Assembly (NCBI GenBank): GCA_963383645.1
Contig: OY726560.1
Span: 81,759,593 to 81,823,592, forward strand
DNA from: Muscardinus avellanarius
Taxonomy: Eukaryota > Chordata > Mammalia > Rodentia > Gliridae
DNA: 64,000 bases
Reading direction: 5' to 3'
The notes under the pieces are model-generated. The model was not told where the DNA came from and ran no database searches. It saw only the letters and a list, made by a program, of their open reading frames with translations. This document shows, piece after piece, positions 35,440 to 47,049 of the stretch (positions within the stretch are counted from its first letter, which is position 1; every line of letters starts with the position of its first letter). A program made the translations under genes and the position numbers.

Positions 35440-35632
35440 TGGAGGTTGGGGTGCAGATACTAGGAACTGAACCCAGGACTTGACATATGCTAGGCAAGTG
35501 TTCTACCACCGAGCTACATCTCCAACCCTTTTAAAATTTTATTTTGAGGCAGAGTCTGGTCTCCAATCTATAATCTTCCTGTCTCAGCCTCCTCAGTAGC
35601 TGGGATTACAGGGCGCTGCCACTGTGTCTGGT
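35440..35632 (-). mobile_element. ID-B1 dimeric SINE with a full ID half
   Basis: actaggaactgaacccagga, tgacatatgctaggcaagtg and ctaccaccgagctacatctc show that the ID half keeps the segment deleted in dID. The B1 half ends cactgtgtctggtgg. Probably an older type than the common dimer. Confidence 0.75.
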
Positions 35633-35949
35633 GGCTTTCCATTTTAACAGGGTCATTTAGGCCATGGTGTTGAAAACAGCAGACAAAGGCAGAAGGAGGA
35701 GGAGTTGGATCAGTTACTGAATCAGGATGAGCACAGTGGAGGGAGTAAGAGGCTGTTTAATTCTGTATCTCTTTTTAAGTTAAAACCGACAGGCTTTGCT
35801 GGGGGAAGTGATATGGGTATGAAAATATACAGTGGCCTTGTTAAAGTTTCAATTTAGAATGTCTCTCAGACCTCATGTGGTAGACAAAGCAGTCAAATTG
35901 GAGGCAGCCATGTTGGAGGTAGGACTTGGTTTCTAGGGAAAAACCCCTG

Positions 35950-36072
35950 GTGCGTGGCTGGGGCAGTGTTTACTGCAGTTCTTGCTCCCCTGCCACCATG
36001 AGCTGACAACAAGCTCTCCTTCCTCTCTCTGCTCTGCACCATCATGCCTTAAGGCCTTGTTCTGCAGCTAGA

Positions 36073-36115
<43 letters not shown>

Positions 36116-36310
36116 GTATATATATACACACACATATATAGAGTATATATATGCATATATATATGGTCCATATATATATGTATATATATATGCACATACA
36201 TACAGAGAGAGAGAGACTGAAATCTTCTAAACCATAAGCAAATAAATCGTCCTTCCTCTAAGTTGTAGTTAGCAAGTATTTTGGGAAAGAACATAGAGAA
36301 TTCTGACTGA
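35950..36310 (+). mobile_element. MaLR-like LTR remnant interrupted by AT microsatellite
   Basis: ctgccaccatgagctgacaa ... ttctgcagctagag, then the microsatellite, then aaaccataagcaaataaatc and ttgtagttagcaagtatttt. The polyA-region motif gcaaataaatc is like that of the repeat at 44004. Assignment is tentative. Confidence 0.5.
36073..36215. repeat. AT-rich microsatellite cluster
   Basis: A pure (AT)n run at about 36075-36112, then interrupted TATA/CATA/ACAC repeats and a short (GA)n. Confidence 0.95.
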
Positions 36311-36315
36311 AACAA

Positions 36316-37582
36316 GAGTTGAGAACAGCAACGATTTTAGTCTGAACAACTGGAAGAATGGACTTACATTAACTTCAAACGGAGAACATGCAAACCAATA
36401 GATGTGGGGGAGCTGTCAGGAGCAAATGCCAGGGATGAGATGCTATTGCTGCTGATGGCTTTCAGCTGAATTCCTTTCTAGATGTTGCCTGTGTAGGGCA
36501 TTGCCTTGCCAAGAATTTGCCCCCCACTCCATGGGTATGCCCTGTGTCGAATTCAAGGGCTACTTGGGGCATGGTTAGGAGGTACCTCCACTTGTCTTAA
36601 TGAGGCATAACTGAAGGCCTCCTGTTCCAGGGCATTGTCCCAGGCCTCTGTGGCAATGACATCACTCTGCAGTTTTTTCCTAGTCCTGCTCTCTCCACCT
36701 CTCACTGTCATTTCTGAGAATGTGTTCCAACAAACTTATTTTTCAGCCCATTTTTTAGGGAATCCACCTTATAACATCTACTTTGGGCTTCCAAAATAGC
36801 AATTATGTCTTTCTCCTTTATATAGCTAATAATACTCCATTCCATTTAGCTTCTGCTTCACAGGTAATCATAATGATTATTTTTCTCCCAGACTAAATTA
36901 TACTAGGTGCAGTCCAGTGCTATACTTTCCTACAGTTTTATCTTAAGATGTATTGGATGATTATTTGCTATTCAATTAATGGATAACAGTTATGCTTTTG
37001 AAAGTAAACTAAAACTGAGAAATTAAAGCTGAAAAGATAATTTTAAATTGAACGCAGAGATGTTCTTTGATCTTTCTGATTCACATATATCAAGCAAAAT
37101 CATAATGCTCTAGAGCTACTGCTTTTTGTAAAAAGTTTTTACAAATTTTTGTTGCTATGATTATATTTGCATAATAACCACTTTGCAATTCATTGATTTT
37201 CTCCTCACATCTCTAATCTATGGATTCGCAGCCTATACAAGCTTCATTTTTGTTTACATGCATCAGAGAACATCAGTTTGGACTGTATCCTTTGGAATAG
37301 ACTGATCTGTGAACTGGATTAACCAATTCATGAAATGTTTGGCCACTTAGAGAGCCTGTAAAGAAAACAAAATAGAAGCATCTCTCATAATCCAGTGTTC
37401 TGGATGAAGAAAAGACTGCAAGTCAGTAGGTAGCCTATTTCCAAACTGTTCACGAGAGACAAACCCACATGATTCCTAAAAGCTGTATCTTGGGAAAAAT
37501 GGAGACTGAGTTTGTTGCATGCTTACCAGAGGCTGGCAACTTGGTTCTTACATGTGAGCCTCACTATTACTCTCTATAGTAG
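36316..37582. other. Unassigned DNA
   Basis: No recognised element or gene. Confidence 0.4.
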
Positions 37583-37952
37583 TGGTTCTCAATCTTGGCG
37601 ACTCATGGGTCATGAATGCCTGGGTTCAGCCCCTGGGATTCTAATGTAATTGGTCTGGTGAACAGCCTGGATAGGTGCTGAGATGTAAAACTTCCCCAGG
37701 TGATTCTTTTTTTGAAGTACTGTGGATGGAACCCAGGGGCACTGTACCTCCGAGGTACACCCCCAGCCCTATTTTTTAGTCTTTTTATTTTTGAAACAGG
37801 GTCTCACTGAATTGTGAAGTGCCTTGCTAAGTAGCTGAGGCTGTTCATGAACCAAATATCCTCCAGTCTCAGCCTCTCAAATGCTGGGATTACAAGCATG
37901 CACCACCACGCACAGCTTCTCAGATGGTTCTAATAAGAACACCAAGTTGAGA
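37583..37952 (+). mobile_element. MER5A-like hAT (Charlie) DNA transposon, split by a SINE
   Basis: agtggttctcaatcttgg at the start, gggattctaatgtaattggt, ccccaggtgattct, then the SINE at 37706-37917, then gatggttctaataagaacac and caagttgagactctga. The inverted-end character (gtggttctcaa / ttgagac) fits this ancient non-autonomous family. Confidence 0.72.
37706..37917 (-). mobile_element. B1-dID dimeric SINE inside the MER5A-like element
   Basis: gaagtactgtggatggaacc ... caccaccacgcacagct. Complete reverse dimer. Confidence 0.87.
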
Positions 37953-37971
37953 CTCTGAAATACATTTTTGG

Positions 37972-38300
37972 CTAAAGTAAATAGGATGGAAAACATCTGG
38001 CTAGATACAGTATAGTTAAAAGCAATTTCCAGGAGTGAGTTGCCTGATAGGTTCTGGTCACTGTTTCCATCATGGTCTTCCTCTGGTTGCTTCCTTGCTT
38101 TGGATCCTTTAGGCCAGCTGGCCTTCTGCACTTGGCTAAGCTCTCCCTGCTACGGTGGACAGTCTTCCCTAGATGGCTCAGTACATTGATGCCAACCAAC
38201 TTGCCCTCAACAAAATTGATCTTGGTCATATACTATCCAGCCAGATCCTTAAGCACTTTGCACTCACTTGTATGCCAGCAAATGAGACTATGAAGTTCTG
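37972..38300 (-). pseudogene. Possible processed-gene fragment, unidentified
   Basis: A minus-strand reading frame continues upstream of the methionine at 38229 through one stop into protein-like sequence (EPELHSLICWHTSECKVLKD before the stop; KINFVEGKLVGINVLSHLGK after it). The composition looks protein-like rather than repeat-like, and the stop replaces one codon without shifting frame. I do not recognise the parent gene. No A-tail or target duplication is obvious. It may be chance. Confidence 0.25.
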
Positions 38301-38379
38301 GTTCTTGTAGGTTAAAAAATAGGGTAAGAAAGAGGTGGACATTCAACTTAAACTTGTTGCTAAAATATTCTTTAAATAT

Positions 38380-38412
38380 ATTTTTTATTGGTGCATTGTA
38401 GTCCTAATCTTA
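38380..38412 (-). mobile_element. L1 3'-end scrap
   Basis: attttttattggtgcattgt and a few more bases in antisense, then unrelated sequence. Confidence 0.45.
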
Positions 38413-39020
38413 GTGGAGCACAAGATGGTAGGGGCATAGCTTCTGATGATAATGCAGAGGTCTCTTCTATAATGCAGGTTACATGAAGTGACTGCCACCT
38501 GTGATTGCATCCCGAGTTAGAGTCTTCCATAGCTTTCTCTTTTCCATATATTTTACAGCCTTTTTTCTTACTAGCCCTATTTTTTAGCCTTTAATCACTT
38601 CCAGTGCCTTCCTGTAGAGAGCTCTCTTAGCTTTGCACATTCATTTCACTTGCAGGGCTACAGATCAAGCCTTTAATTACAAATTTAAAAATGATGGTGA
38701 GAGTAGAAACATAACAGCCTCATGTTGCTCAGTGCTCTGCCTGTTCCTGATGGTAACATTACTGTGTCTCTACTGCAGGAATCTTGGCTCCACCATCACT
38801 TTAAGCCCAAGGTTAGCATTGCTTTTATCAGGTGATTATTATCTGTAATGACGATGGCTCCACTGACTGTGTGGCTCCTCTATGCCCAGTAAAGAAAATT
38901 TAAAAGTTATTTCACTTAGATCTCATAACTAAATTTAAGCCCATGCCAAGCTCACAGGTTTTATCTTGCAGCACCATGAGCTATGTCTTTCCAATTGCAA
39001 AACCTATGCATTATTCCACT
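38413..39020. other. Unassigned DNA
   Basis: No recognised element or gene. It leads up to the target site of the composite element at 39034. Confidence 0.4.
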
Positions 39021-39033
39021 GTATGCCCTGTCT
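39021..39033. repeat. Target-site duplication of the VNTR-L1 composite, left
   Basis: gtatgccctgtct, perfectly repeated at 39961-39973. Confidence 0.92.
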
Positions 39034-39039
39034 ATCTAT

Positions 39040-39082
<43 letters not shown>

Positions 39083-39086
39083 TTTT
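39034..39086. repeat. (ATTT)n microsatellite tail
   Basis: A near-perfect tetranucleotide run at the 3' (minus-strand) end of the composite, likely an expanded A-rich tail. Confidence 0.95.
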
Positions 39087-39429
39087 TGGTGCACTGTAAT
39101 CATACATCACATTGGAATACAAGAATTGAGAGGATATACAAGCACACATCATCCAATTAGTCCTCATCCATTCCCCACCCCATTCCCTCCCCCTCCCTCA
39201 ATCCCATGCTTGTTTGGTGATTAACTTTGATACATTTGTTTATGTACCTCCTGAGTTTTAAAGAGGCTCCATCCTCCCCTATCCCATACCTCTGATTGGT
39301 CACCTTAATTGCTTCGTTATAGGGCCCTTTCTATACCTTGACCTCTTCCTGTTACCCCTTTCCTCCTAGTTATTGCTGATTAGGGGAAGCATCTGGTTTT
39401 TATTTTCTGCGATATTTCTCTGTGCATGC

Positions 39430-39960
39430 CGCATTGCAAGTACCGATCCCATGCTTGACGGCCCCAGTAGTGGCCTGGTTACCTGGTGGACTGATCCAGA
39501 CCTCGCTGTCTCAGGCAGCGGCCTTGCCTCATGGGAGGCCCCAATTCTGGCCTTGCTGACCCCCACACCGGCCTAACCCCTCAGCTGGCTCCGATCCCGG
39601 CCTCAGAGGTCCCAGCACCGGCCTTGCCTCATGGCAGGCTCTGATCCCGGCCTTGCTGACCCCAGAACCGGCCTACCCTCTCGGCAGGCTCCAATCCTGG
39701 CCTTGGAGGCCTTAGTAGCGGCTGTGCCTCATGGTAGGCTCCGATCCCGGCCTCACTGGCCCCAGCACTGGCCTTACCCCTTGGCAGGCTCCAATGCTGG
39801 CCTCAAAGGCCCCAGTAGTGGTCTTGCCTCACGGCTGGCTCCAATGCCGGCCGCTGGCCCCAGCACTGGCCTAACCCCTCGGCAGGCTCTGATCATGGCG
39901 TCGGAGGCCCCAGAACTGGCCTTGCCTCATGGCAGGCTCCTGTGCTGGCCACTGGCCCCA
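39430..39960 (-). repeat. 50-bp GC-rich minisatellite (about 10 units)
   Basis: Anchor motifs of the ccgatcccgg/ccaatcctgg type occur at 39491, 39541, 39591, 39641, 39691, 39741, 39791, 39841, 39889 and 39939, a strict 50-bp step with one 2-bp slip. Two unit types mostly alternate (ccgatcccgg with ccaatNctgg; gctgacc with ggaggcc), giving a 100-bp higher-order repeat. It is far more GC-rich than the rest of the window. Confidence 0.95.
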
Positions 39961-40014
39961 GTATGCCCTGTCTTTAAAGCAGGTTCCTAATAAGGTTTTA
40001 AGTGTCTCAAACTA

Positions 40015-40060
40015 AAAAAAAAAAAAAAAAAAAAAATAATAATAATAATAATAATAATAT
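40015..40060. repeat. Poly-A and (AAT)n tract
   Basis: A run of about 20 A followed by (AAT)n. No clear retroelement body precedes it. Confidence 0.95.
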
Positions 40061-40935
40061 GGATTAGAAACCCTTCTGAAATAGTGCCATTTGAAGTAAT
40101 CTGAGGGTCTGCAAAAAGAAAAGATGACCCTGGTTTCTTGTTGCAATAATGTGTTGACAAGTATTCAGATTCTTTCTCATTTCTCCAAGACCTTAACACT
40201 CAGCCCATAGGAGGAGCTCAATAAATGCTTGCTGAACTGAGGTAAGGTCTAAGGGATTGGTGTATTTTTCTGTATTATATGAAGATAATCCGCTATGCAT
40301 TTAGGTTCTGATAAAATTAAGACTTTTTTGCAATTGTGCTTTTCCTGACTGATTAATATATTCTTTCTTCCGGTCTCCCCCAATGTTTAGGACTGACCTT
40401 CCACTGTCCAAGGTGGTGCCTTCCTGCCTCACACAAACTCAACAAAGCAATCAGAAAATCTGAAAGGTAAAACTTTCTTTGCATACTTGATCTGCATAAT
40501 TTCAGATATAATTGTGATTTTGAAATAGCAATACATGTTGTTGTCTGGCATTTCTTTGTCAAGCTGTCTTTGAAATTTCAGTTCTTTCCTCTGCCTGATT
40601 AGAGACTGTTGTTAGTGATGCAAGATATACTCTATGTGTTTTGACAGGGCTAAATGTTCTGAAAAAGAAACAAGGAGAAGAGATGTGTATAGCCATTCTG
40701 CACACCTAGGTTCTGCTAAAACCCCATATTGCTTTCTATCAGCTACTTTGAGCTGGACAGAACATATATTATTCCTTAATTATATGAAGAAGGTAGAGGA
40801 AGAGATACATAGCACTTTATTCCTTTCTAGCATTCTTCTTCATATTTTTTTATTCCAGATATGCTTTTAAAGTTGCATTAGCATCTTCAGGCAGAAGAGT
40901 GAATATTGTGGTCCTGTCTTAGAATTTAAATAGGG
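40061..40935. other. Unassigned DNA
   Basis: A weak MIR-like end (gctcaataaatgcttgctga) near 40215-40235. Nothing else recognised. Confidence 0.4.
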
Positions 40936-41400
40936 GAGCTTGTATGTTTGTGGTTTGGTAGCCTCTAAGATGGTCCCCACTTCCTGGTCTTCATGTGCTT
41001 GTGTATGCCCTTTCCTTGTCTATGGGCTGGACTTAACAAATACAATATGGCACATCTGAGATTGGATTATAAAACAACATGACTTCGATCTTGGGGGCTA
41101 TCTCTTGGGCCCTTTGCCATGGAGAAAGCCATATGATATGGCATCCCTATGTGGACATTCCAAGGACAAGACAGTTGTCCATTACACTGTTAGTGAGTTT
41201 GAAAGCTGGCATTCACCTCCCTACCCTCATACAAACTCCCAGTGAGAACAGAGGCCTTACTACAACCCCATGAGAGAACTGGAGACAAAGGTACCCTGCT
41301 TAGCCATGCCCACACTCCCACATGAAATAAACTCTGGGCTGATAAAGATTCATTGTTTTGAGTCTCTAAGTTTTGAAATAATGTGTTAATAGCATTATAT
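40936..41400 (+). mobile_element. MLT1-type LTR remnant (ERVL-MaLR)
   Basis: cctctaagatggtccccact, tatgggctggacttaacaaa, gagattggattataaaacaa, gccatggagaaagccatatg, cattgttttgagtctctaag. The order fits an MLT1 solo LTR. Confidence 0.7.
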
Positions 41401-43830
41401 CATTCCTAATATATCAAAGATACAAAAGCTCTCTCTCTCTCTGTTAAACTCTCATTGTATTCTTTGTTCTGCCATAAAATATAAAAATATTTTTGTGGCA
41501 TTCACCACTTTCTAGCTTATATTCCAGATGTGTGCCATTTATTCTGCTACCCTCTAAATGTTTGGAGAATAGAAACTTACTATTTACTTTTGAACACATC
41601 TAGGCCTCAGAAATGTGTGTCTTGCACAGAATAAATACGGACAAAGTACCTGAGTAGGAAAAATATGAACACATTTTGCCTTTAAAGACTGAGAAACAGT
41701 TGGGTAGCTTGTTTAGAAAATGCCTCTATTTGATAAGCTAATCATTTTCATCAATTCTTCACATATCTTGATATATTAATGATTTTTAGCATAATCTCTG
41801 CTTGCAATACTTTTTGCCATAGAATATACAATTAAAGCTTGGCATGTCTTCATTATTTCCTTGTAATATAGAAAATTTATTACATGACCATAAATTAAAT
41901 CATAGCTCTTTGCTACTATCAAAATGACATGGTATATATACATATGAGTAATCATTTGGAAGTCTGTAGAAAATGAGATTATCTTCATCAGCAGTGAGAA
42001 GTTTTGCTAATAAGTAGCAACACAGTATTTTTTCCTTAAGATTGTCCTTTTATGCTATTGTTACACACCATTTCTATCTTTTAATATATAATATAACTGG
42101 TCTAGGAAGGAGAGGAAGGTCATGAGAACAATTTGATTAACTGGGACCTGGAGCCTGCAGTACACTGACACGTCGATGGCAGGATGAGTACCCCTGGTTA
42201 TTGTGCACATTCAGAGAAATAAGTTGGAGTCTTAAAGGACCAATTAGAACCAGAGTTTTTTTTTTTTAACAAGAATTTGTTTATATGAAGGGGCATTTAA
42301 AGGATACTCATTTGCTGCCATCACAGAAGAAAGTAATAAGGGAGAGAAAATTTATTTAATTAACCAAAGATTGTTACAGGAAAGTGGGGCTAAATAATTG
42401 TCATAGGGTCAATATAACAACCTATTTTATCATCTATTTAATTCCACAAAAGAAGGAACAATCAGTTAAACACTGCCATATATATTTTATATATATAAAA
42501 TTCTGAGCTAAATATTACTAACCAAACAAACAGGAAATGTCAATAAGAGTATCCAGGTAAATCTGGTTTTGTCTGTCTTCTGGTCTACATCCTTCAGCAT
42601 GGAATCTGCTTGTCAATGACTTTGTTATCTGACTCAAACACAAGGATAGTTCTACTACTTACTTTAATTGCTTTCATCAAAGCTATATTGGACAGCTTCA
42701 GAAATTTTATCTTTGCCTCCAAGGGTACCTTAAAGGACAAATGATTCTCTGACCTCAGTTGTTCATCAGAAATGGCAGGAAATCATTTGGTTTAGTACAT
42801 TTTGGCCAGGCTCTTTAAGAATTGTGCCTGTGCAGTGGGTTAGAAATGTGTGGGCTGTTCCTGTGTCCTCTCATGTCTTTAACATGGCTGTTTCTCCTGA
42901 GCAGAGGTTCTCTGATCCAAGTCAGACTTATTGCTAGAAAGGCATTCAATGACTTTATTCCATATATCTCTATATAAGTGAATTTGGGTGACATTCAAAA
43001 TTTCCATTTTCAACATTATCTGCCCCCACCCCCCATGACTGAAGGAGGGGGCAGTGTATGTTGGGTAAACAGAGGCTCCTGGTCCAATTGTTGACAAGTG
43101 AACACTGGCTTGGGAATCACCTACACTACAGCCCCTTTCCAGTAGTCAGCTAAAGACTACAGAAGTCTCCTAAAATATAGAGTGGCCTTAGAAGGGCTAA
43201 ATTGTGATAACACTATTTCCCTGAATCATTTCCCTACCTGATTTTTTGGAAACTAAATGTGAGTCCCCTAAGCTGAGAACTTTAAGGGAAGTGGTATTTT
43301 CAGAGAAGCACTGGTGCTTGTTATAACTGTCCTTCGTGGATGCCTGAAGCCTCAACATCATGGGAAGTTCTGGGGCTGAGGGAGGTCCACTGCAACTGTT
43401 TATTGCTATACCTGGGCTATTTCACTACACAGATGATGGGTGGAGTGATCCATCAAATTCTGTTTGCCTCAGCTTGAAAAGAGTCACTAGTTGTCAAGGA
43501 AAGGAAAGAGAGGGCTGACCTCTTTTATGGAGTTTATCCTGGCCCCACAAAGCCCAGGAGCTGGGGTCTTTGGTTTCCACTTTGTTTTTTTTATTTGTTA
43601 TTTGGGTGTTTATGTGAGATAGCTAAGTGGTCAATAGACCAGGAGCTAGCAGAAACATCCCAACCTCACACCATTCTTAGGTCTTCTGCATATAACTACC
43701 AATCTCTGAATTTAACAGTTTTTCTCTTGAAAGAATTTAATTAAAAAAAACTCACTGAATGCTTGCCTATGGTTCTGGGTACAATACTGAGGAATATTTA
43801 CAACATGAATAACTTAAAAAATAAAATTTG
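41401..43830. other. Unassigned DNA
   Basis: Short (CT)n at 41427-41442 and a T-run near 42256. No gene or confident repeat recognised in 2.4 kb. Confidence 0.4.
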
Positions 43831-43834
43831 TGCT

Positions 43835-44000
43835 CACCACACATGTATTATATGCAGGGCTCTATGATGCTTACGTATGTTATGACATCTGATCCTCAAA
43901 AGAATTTAATGAGAAAGGATCAGCTATGATCCTCATCTCACATGTCCAAAAAGTAGAATTAAAGTGGTAAGATCCTTTGCTCAAGAATTCACAGCCTTTT
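43835..44000 (-). mobile_element. MIR SINE remnant
   Basis: gtattatatgcagggctcta, ctgatcctcaaaagaattta, ccctcatctcacatg-type core, gatcctttgctcaagaattc. Confidence 0.6.
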
Positions 44001-44003
44001 GGG

Positions 44004-44343
44004 GGTTGCTATGGCTTGGATAAGTATCTCTCAGAGGTTCAGCCTGTGGTTCTGTTGGAGATGGTGAACCTTTAGGAGTTGGGGGCTAAGTGGAAGAAAG
44101 CTAGGTCACCGAGAGCATGCCCTGGAAAGGGATATTGGAACTCCTGCCCCTTTCTTTCTCTTCGTTTCCCAGGTGTCATGAAGTGAGTGACTTCCTCTGT
44201 TACATGCTCCTATCGTGATGTTCTGCTTCGCTATCAGTCCATTCACTGAAACCTCTGAAACCATAATCCCAAATAAACCTTTCCTTCTTGAAAGTTGGTT
44301 ATCTTGGGTGATTTGTCATGGTAATAAAAAGCTGACTGATACA
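44004..44343 (+). mobile_element. MaLR-like LTR remnant
   Basis: ttgctatggcttggataagt, ggtgaacctttaggagttgg, aagctaggtcaccgagagca, tgatgttctgcttcgctatc, gaaacctctgaaaccataat, ccaaataaacctttccttct, aaaagctgactgatacag. The polyA-signal region is well kept. The exact family is uncertain. Confidence 0.65.
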
Positions 44344-44672
44344 GTGGTGAATTCAGGTTTCAAGTCTCAGGGATACTCCACAGCATCTGTGCCCTTCATT
44401 ACCATCTGAGACTCAAGAACCTATAGCCTTCTTGGGGACAGCACTCAAGAAATTTCTAGTCTTGTTGGGGATGCAAGTAAATTATATAATTATGGAAATA
44501 ACTAATGTGATAATGTAATACTAAGTAGCCGTATAAGGAGTGCAATGCAGATGCATAAGGGAAAACAAGCCTGGGTGGGCAGAAGAAGGCCCTGGAGTGC
44601 AGCTTGCAGCACATGTCTGTAAGCCAAGGTCCTGGAGTTGATTTCACACACCATAAGCACCAGTTTTAAAGA

Positions 44673-44878
44673 AGAGTGCAGCCGGGTCTGGAGATGCATG
44701 CCTGCCATCCCAGGATTTTCTGAGACAGGATTGTAGGTTCAAAGCCAGCCTCAGAAATACCATGAGACTCTCACCACTTTAGTGAGATCATGTTTAAAAA
44801 ATATATAAATAAAAATGGAGATCCTGGAGGTAGAATACCCCTGGGTTCAATTCCTAGTACCACCAAAAGAAAAAAAGT
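44673..44878 (+). mobile_element. B1-dID SINE, diverged
   Basis: gccgggtctggagatgcatg, agccagcctcagaaatacca, gatcctggaggtagaatacc, cctagtaccacc plus A-rich tail. Confidence 0.8.
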
Positions 44879-45849
44879 ATTATGAGTAACCTGCCTGGGG
44901 CAAAAGACTTTGACATCAGTCAAGAGAGATCAGAACAGTAAAGCCTATCAGGGTCTCGGTAAGAGATGGGCCAGCACAACTGAACATGAATAAGAAATAA
45001 AATCAGGGCTTGAAGTCAGTTTGCATGTGTAAAAGAAGAGTTTGCACAAAACCCTGGCCACCAGGCAAAACAGCAGAGGGGCTGGTGTAGCCTTTGGCCA
45101 AGAAAGCAGGAGAGGTGGTGGATGCTTCAAGCCGAGGGTTATGTCCATAGACTCACATCTTGTGCATGTGTGAAATTCCTTCAGAGCCCCTAGGTGGAAA
45201 AGTCCAGGGTGACTCAATGGGAGATTGTAGTTTGGGACAAGATCAGGGCTGCAGAGATGCTTGAAAAATCAACATGGTAGATCAGTGGGCAAGAAGGGGA
45301 GTGAAGAAGGAAGGAAATAACGATGAAGAACCAAGGCAAGTGCCTTCCTGTGGGGAGCAGCAGAGGAGGCCTGAGCAAGGGGTTACTATCTGAGAGATGC
45401 GGGGAGAAGGAGGTGAGAAAAGTCATGGGAGGATAGGACTTTAAGAAAGAGTGGGAACTTTTTACTAGTTCCATTTCAACAGGCTTTTTATTTTTATTTT
45501 TGTTTTCTTTATGGGAAATGACAGAGAGGAGTCAACTAGCCATTGCAGATAGAAATAAAACAGTTCTCTATCAACTCCCAGCTCTAGTCAGACTGCTCAA
45601 CACAATTTATTTCAAACAAACAGATGAAGACATGTTTCAGTGTTGCTGGGAGCAGTCAGTTAAAGAGAATAAAGGCAGAAGAGCTGCAGCAGCAAAAGTG
45701 TTTAAGTTTCAGTTTCTTCGGCAGCTGTGTTCTCTTGGCTTCCCAGAAAACAGATTTCTTTCCCCTCTCTGTTCTTTCTGGCTCTTGGAATTAAAGAGAA
45801 GCCATTTCTTTTTCTTCTAAGTCTTGTTTTTAAAGAGATCCCTGAATGA
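44879..45849. other. Unassigned DNA
   Basis: Open frames on both strands (for example 45500-45820 plus, 45214-45474 minus) have no recognised domain. Confidence 0.4.
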
Positions 45850-46090
45850 GATTTGCATTATTTTCAAATTTTGCTTTTAGTCTATACCTGTTATTTATTA
45901 TACATACTTATGGAATATAATGTGGTGGTTCAATACATGTGTGCATTGTGTAATACTGAAATTAGAGAATTTAGCTTGTTCATCACTGTATATAGTTATC
46001 ATTTCTTTATAATAAGAACATTAAAAATTTTCTAGCTACTTTGAAACATTCAATAGAATATTGGTAGCCATAGCCACCCTACTTTATATT
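45850..46090 (-). mobile_element. Old L1 3'UTR fragment, antisense
   Basis: ttattatacatacttatgga, ggttcaatacatgtgtgcat, atcatttctttataataaga and tattggtagccatagccacc match the antisense 3'UTR of old mammalian L1s. Confidence 0.65.
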
Positions 46091-46264
46091 ATATATGCTA
46101 TCTAAGTGCAGGGGTATTCTATTTTAACTTTAGTGTGCCTAAAGAATGAATTCCTCTGTTTTCAATTTATAGATAAGCAAACTTAAGTTTAAAGTTCCTC
46201 TAAAAGTAATTGAAATATCAGAGGAACTTCAAATAATGGAGGAGAAACTCCAATGGAGCCGGTG

Positions 46265-46490
46265 AAATGGTCTAGGGGAAGGGGTGGTAAGAAAGAGGAT
46301 CAATGAAGGAATTATTTCCATTGACTTGACGTACACATGAGAGAATACCAAAGTCATTCTCAGTACCCTGTATGGGGAAGAAAGGGAATGGGGAGGGAGC
46401 TGGGAGAAAGCCCACCAAGTTCTTGTATATCAGTATCACTATAAACTACATTATGATGTGAAACTATAATGCATCATTAAAAAGTAAAAA
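46265..46490 (+). mobile_element. L1 3' end, older rodent type
   Basis: A G-rich tract (gggaatggggagggagctgg), then ctacattatgatgtgaaact and an A-rich tail. Same 3' type as the twin-primed L1 at 14904. Confidence 0.65.
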
Positions 46491-46512
46491 AAAAAGTAAA
46501 AAGTTACTCTAA

Positions 46513-46715
46513 AAGCTGGGCATGGTGGTATGTAATTGTAATCTTAGTACTTGGAAGGCTGATACAGGGGACTCACAGGCTTAAGGCCAACCTCAGAAAC
46601 TTAGACCCTATTTCAAAACAACAACAACAAAAATAACAAAAAAGAACTTGGGATATAGACCAGAGGTAGAATGCCTCCGCATTTAATCCACAGTACCAAA
46701 AAAAAAAAAAAAATC
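46513..46715 (+). mobile_element. B1-dID SINE, diverged
   Basis: agctgggcatggtggtatgt, CAA-repeat linker, gggatatagaccagaggtag, ccacagtaccaaaa plus poly-A. Confidence 0.82.
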
Positions 46716-47049
46716 CCCTATAGTCAAATATGAGCCACTGGGTAGCTTCAAACACTTTTTTGTCTTCTTTTGTTTTGTTTCACATCCCACCGACCTTGGC
46801 AAATTCACATTCAACATCTATTCTTTTGGATTCACACCACAGATTCACTCTGAGACGGGAAACTACTGTGGGAATCATCACATTCCATCTCTTCTCTGCT
46901 GCCTGAGCCTGCTCTCCTTAAGTAACTTACCCAAATCCTAGGGTTGGAAATTTATGGGAACCACCTGTCAAGACCCACAGCTCTCTACACTTGATCCCCA
47001 CCCACAGGCTGAGTACCCTGCTGAGGGTGAAAATGACTTGAGCAGGAGG

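Larger units (their letters stand above)
39034..39960 (-). mobile_element. VNTR-L1 composite retroelement (SVA-like architecture)
   Basis: Read on the minus strand: a GC-rich 50-bp tandem array (about 39960 down to 39430), then the L1 3'UTR (about 39425-39087), then an (AAAT)n tail (39086-39034). A perfect 13-bp duplication on the two outer edges shows that the array and the L1 end inserted together. The L1 part is the same 3'UTR type as the copy at 17073 but stops short of ORF2, and the array takes its place. It is either a non-autonomous composite family, an internally deleted L1 whose 5'UTR was made of monomers, or a one-off chimera. Confidence 0.8.

Noticed and set aside
39034..39960. True homolog of primate SVA
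   Set aside because: The resemblance is only architectural. No Alu-like or SINE-R part is present and the VNTR sequence cannot be shown to be related.
39631..39990. 119-codon open frame in the minisatellite
   Set aside because: The 50-bp unit is not a multiple of three and is free of stops in several frames, so open frames follow from composition. No domain is present.
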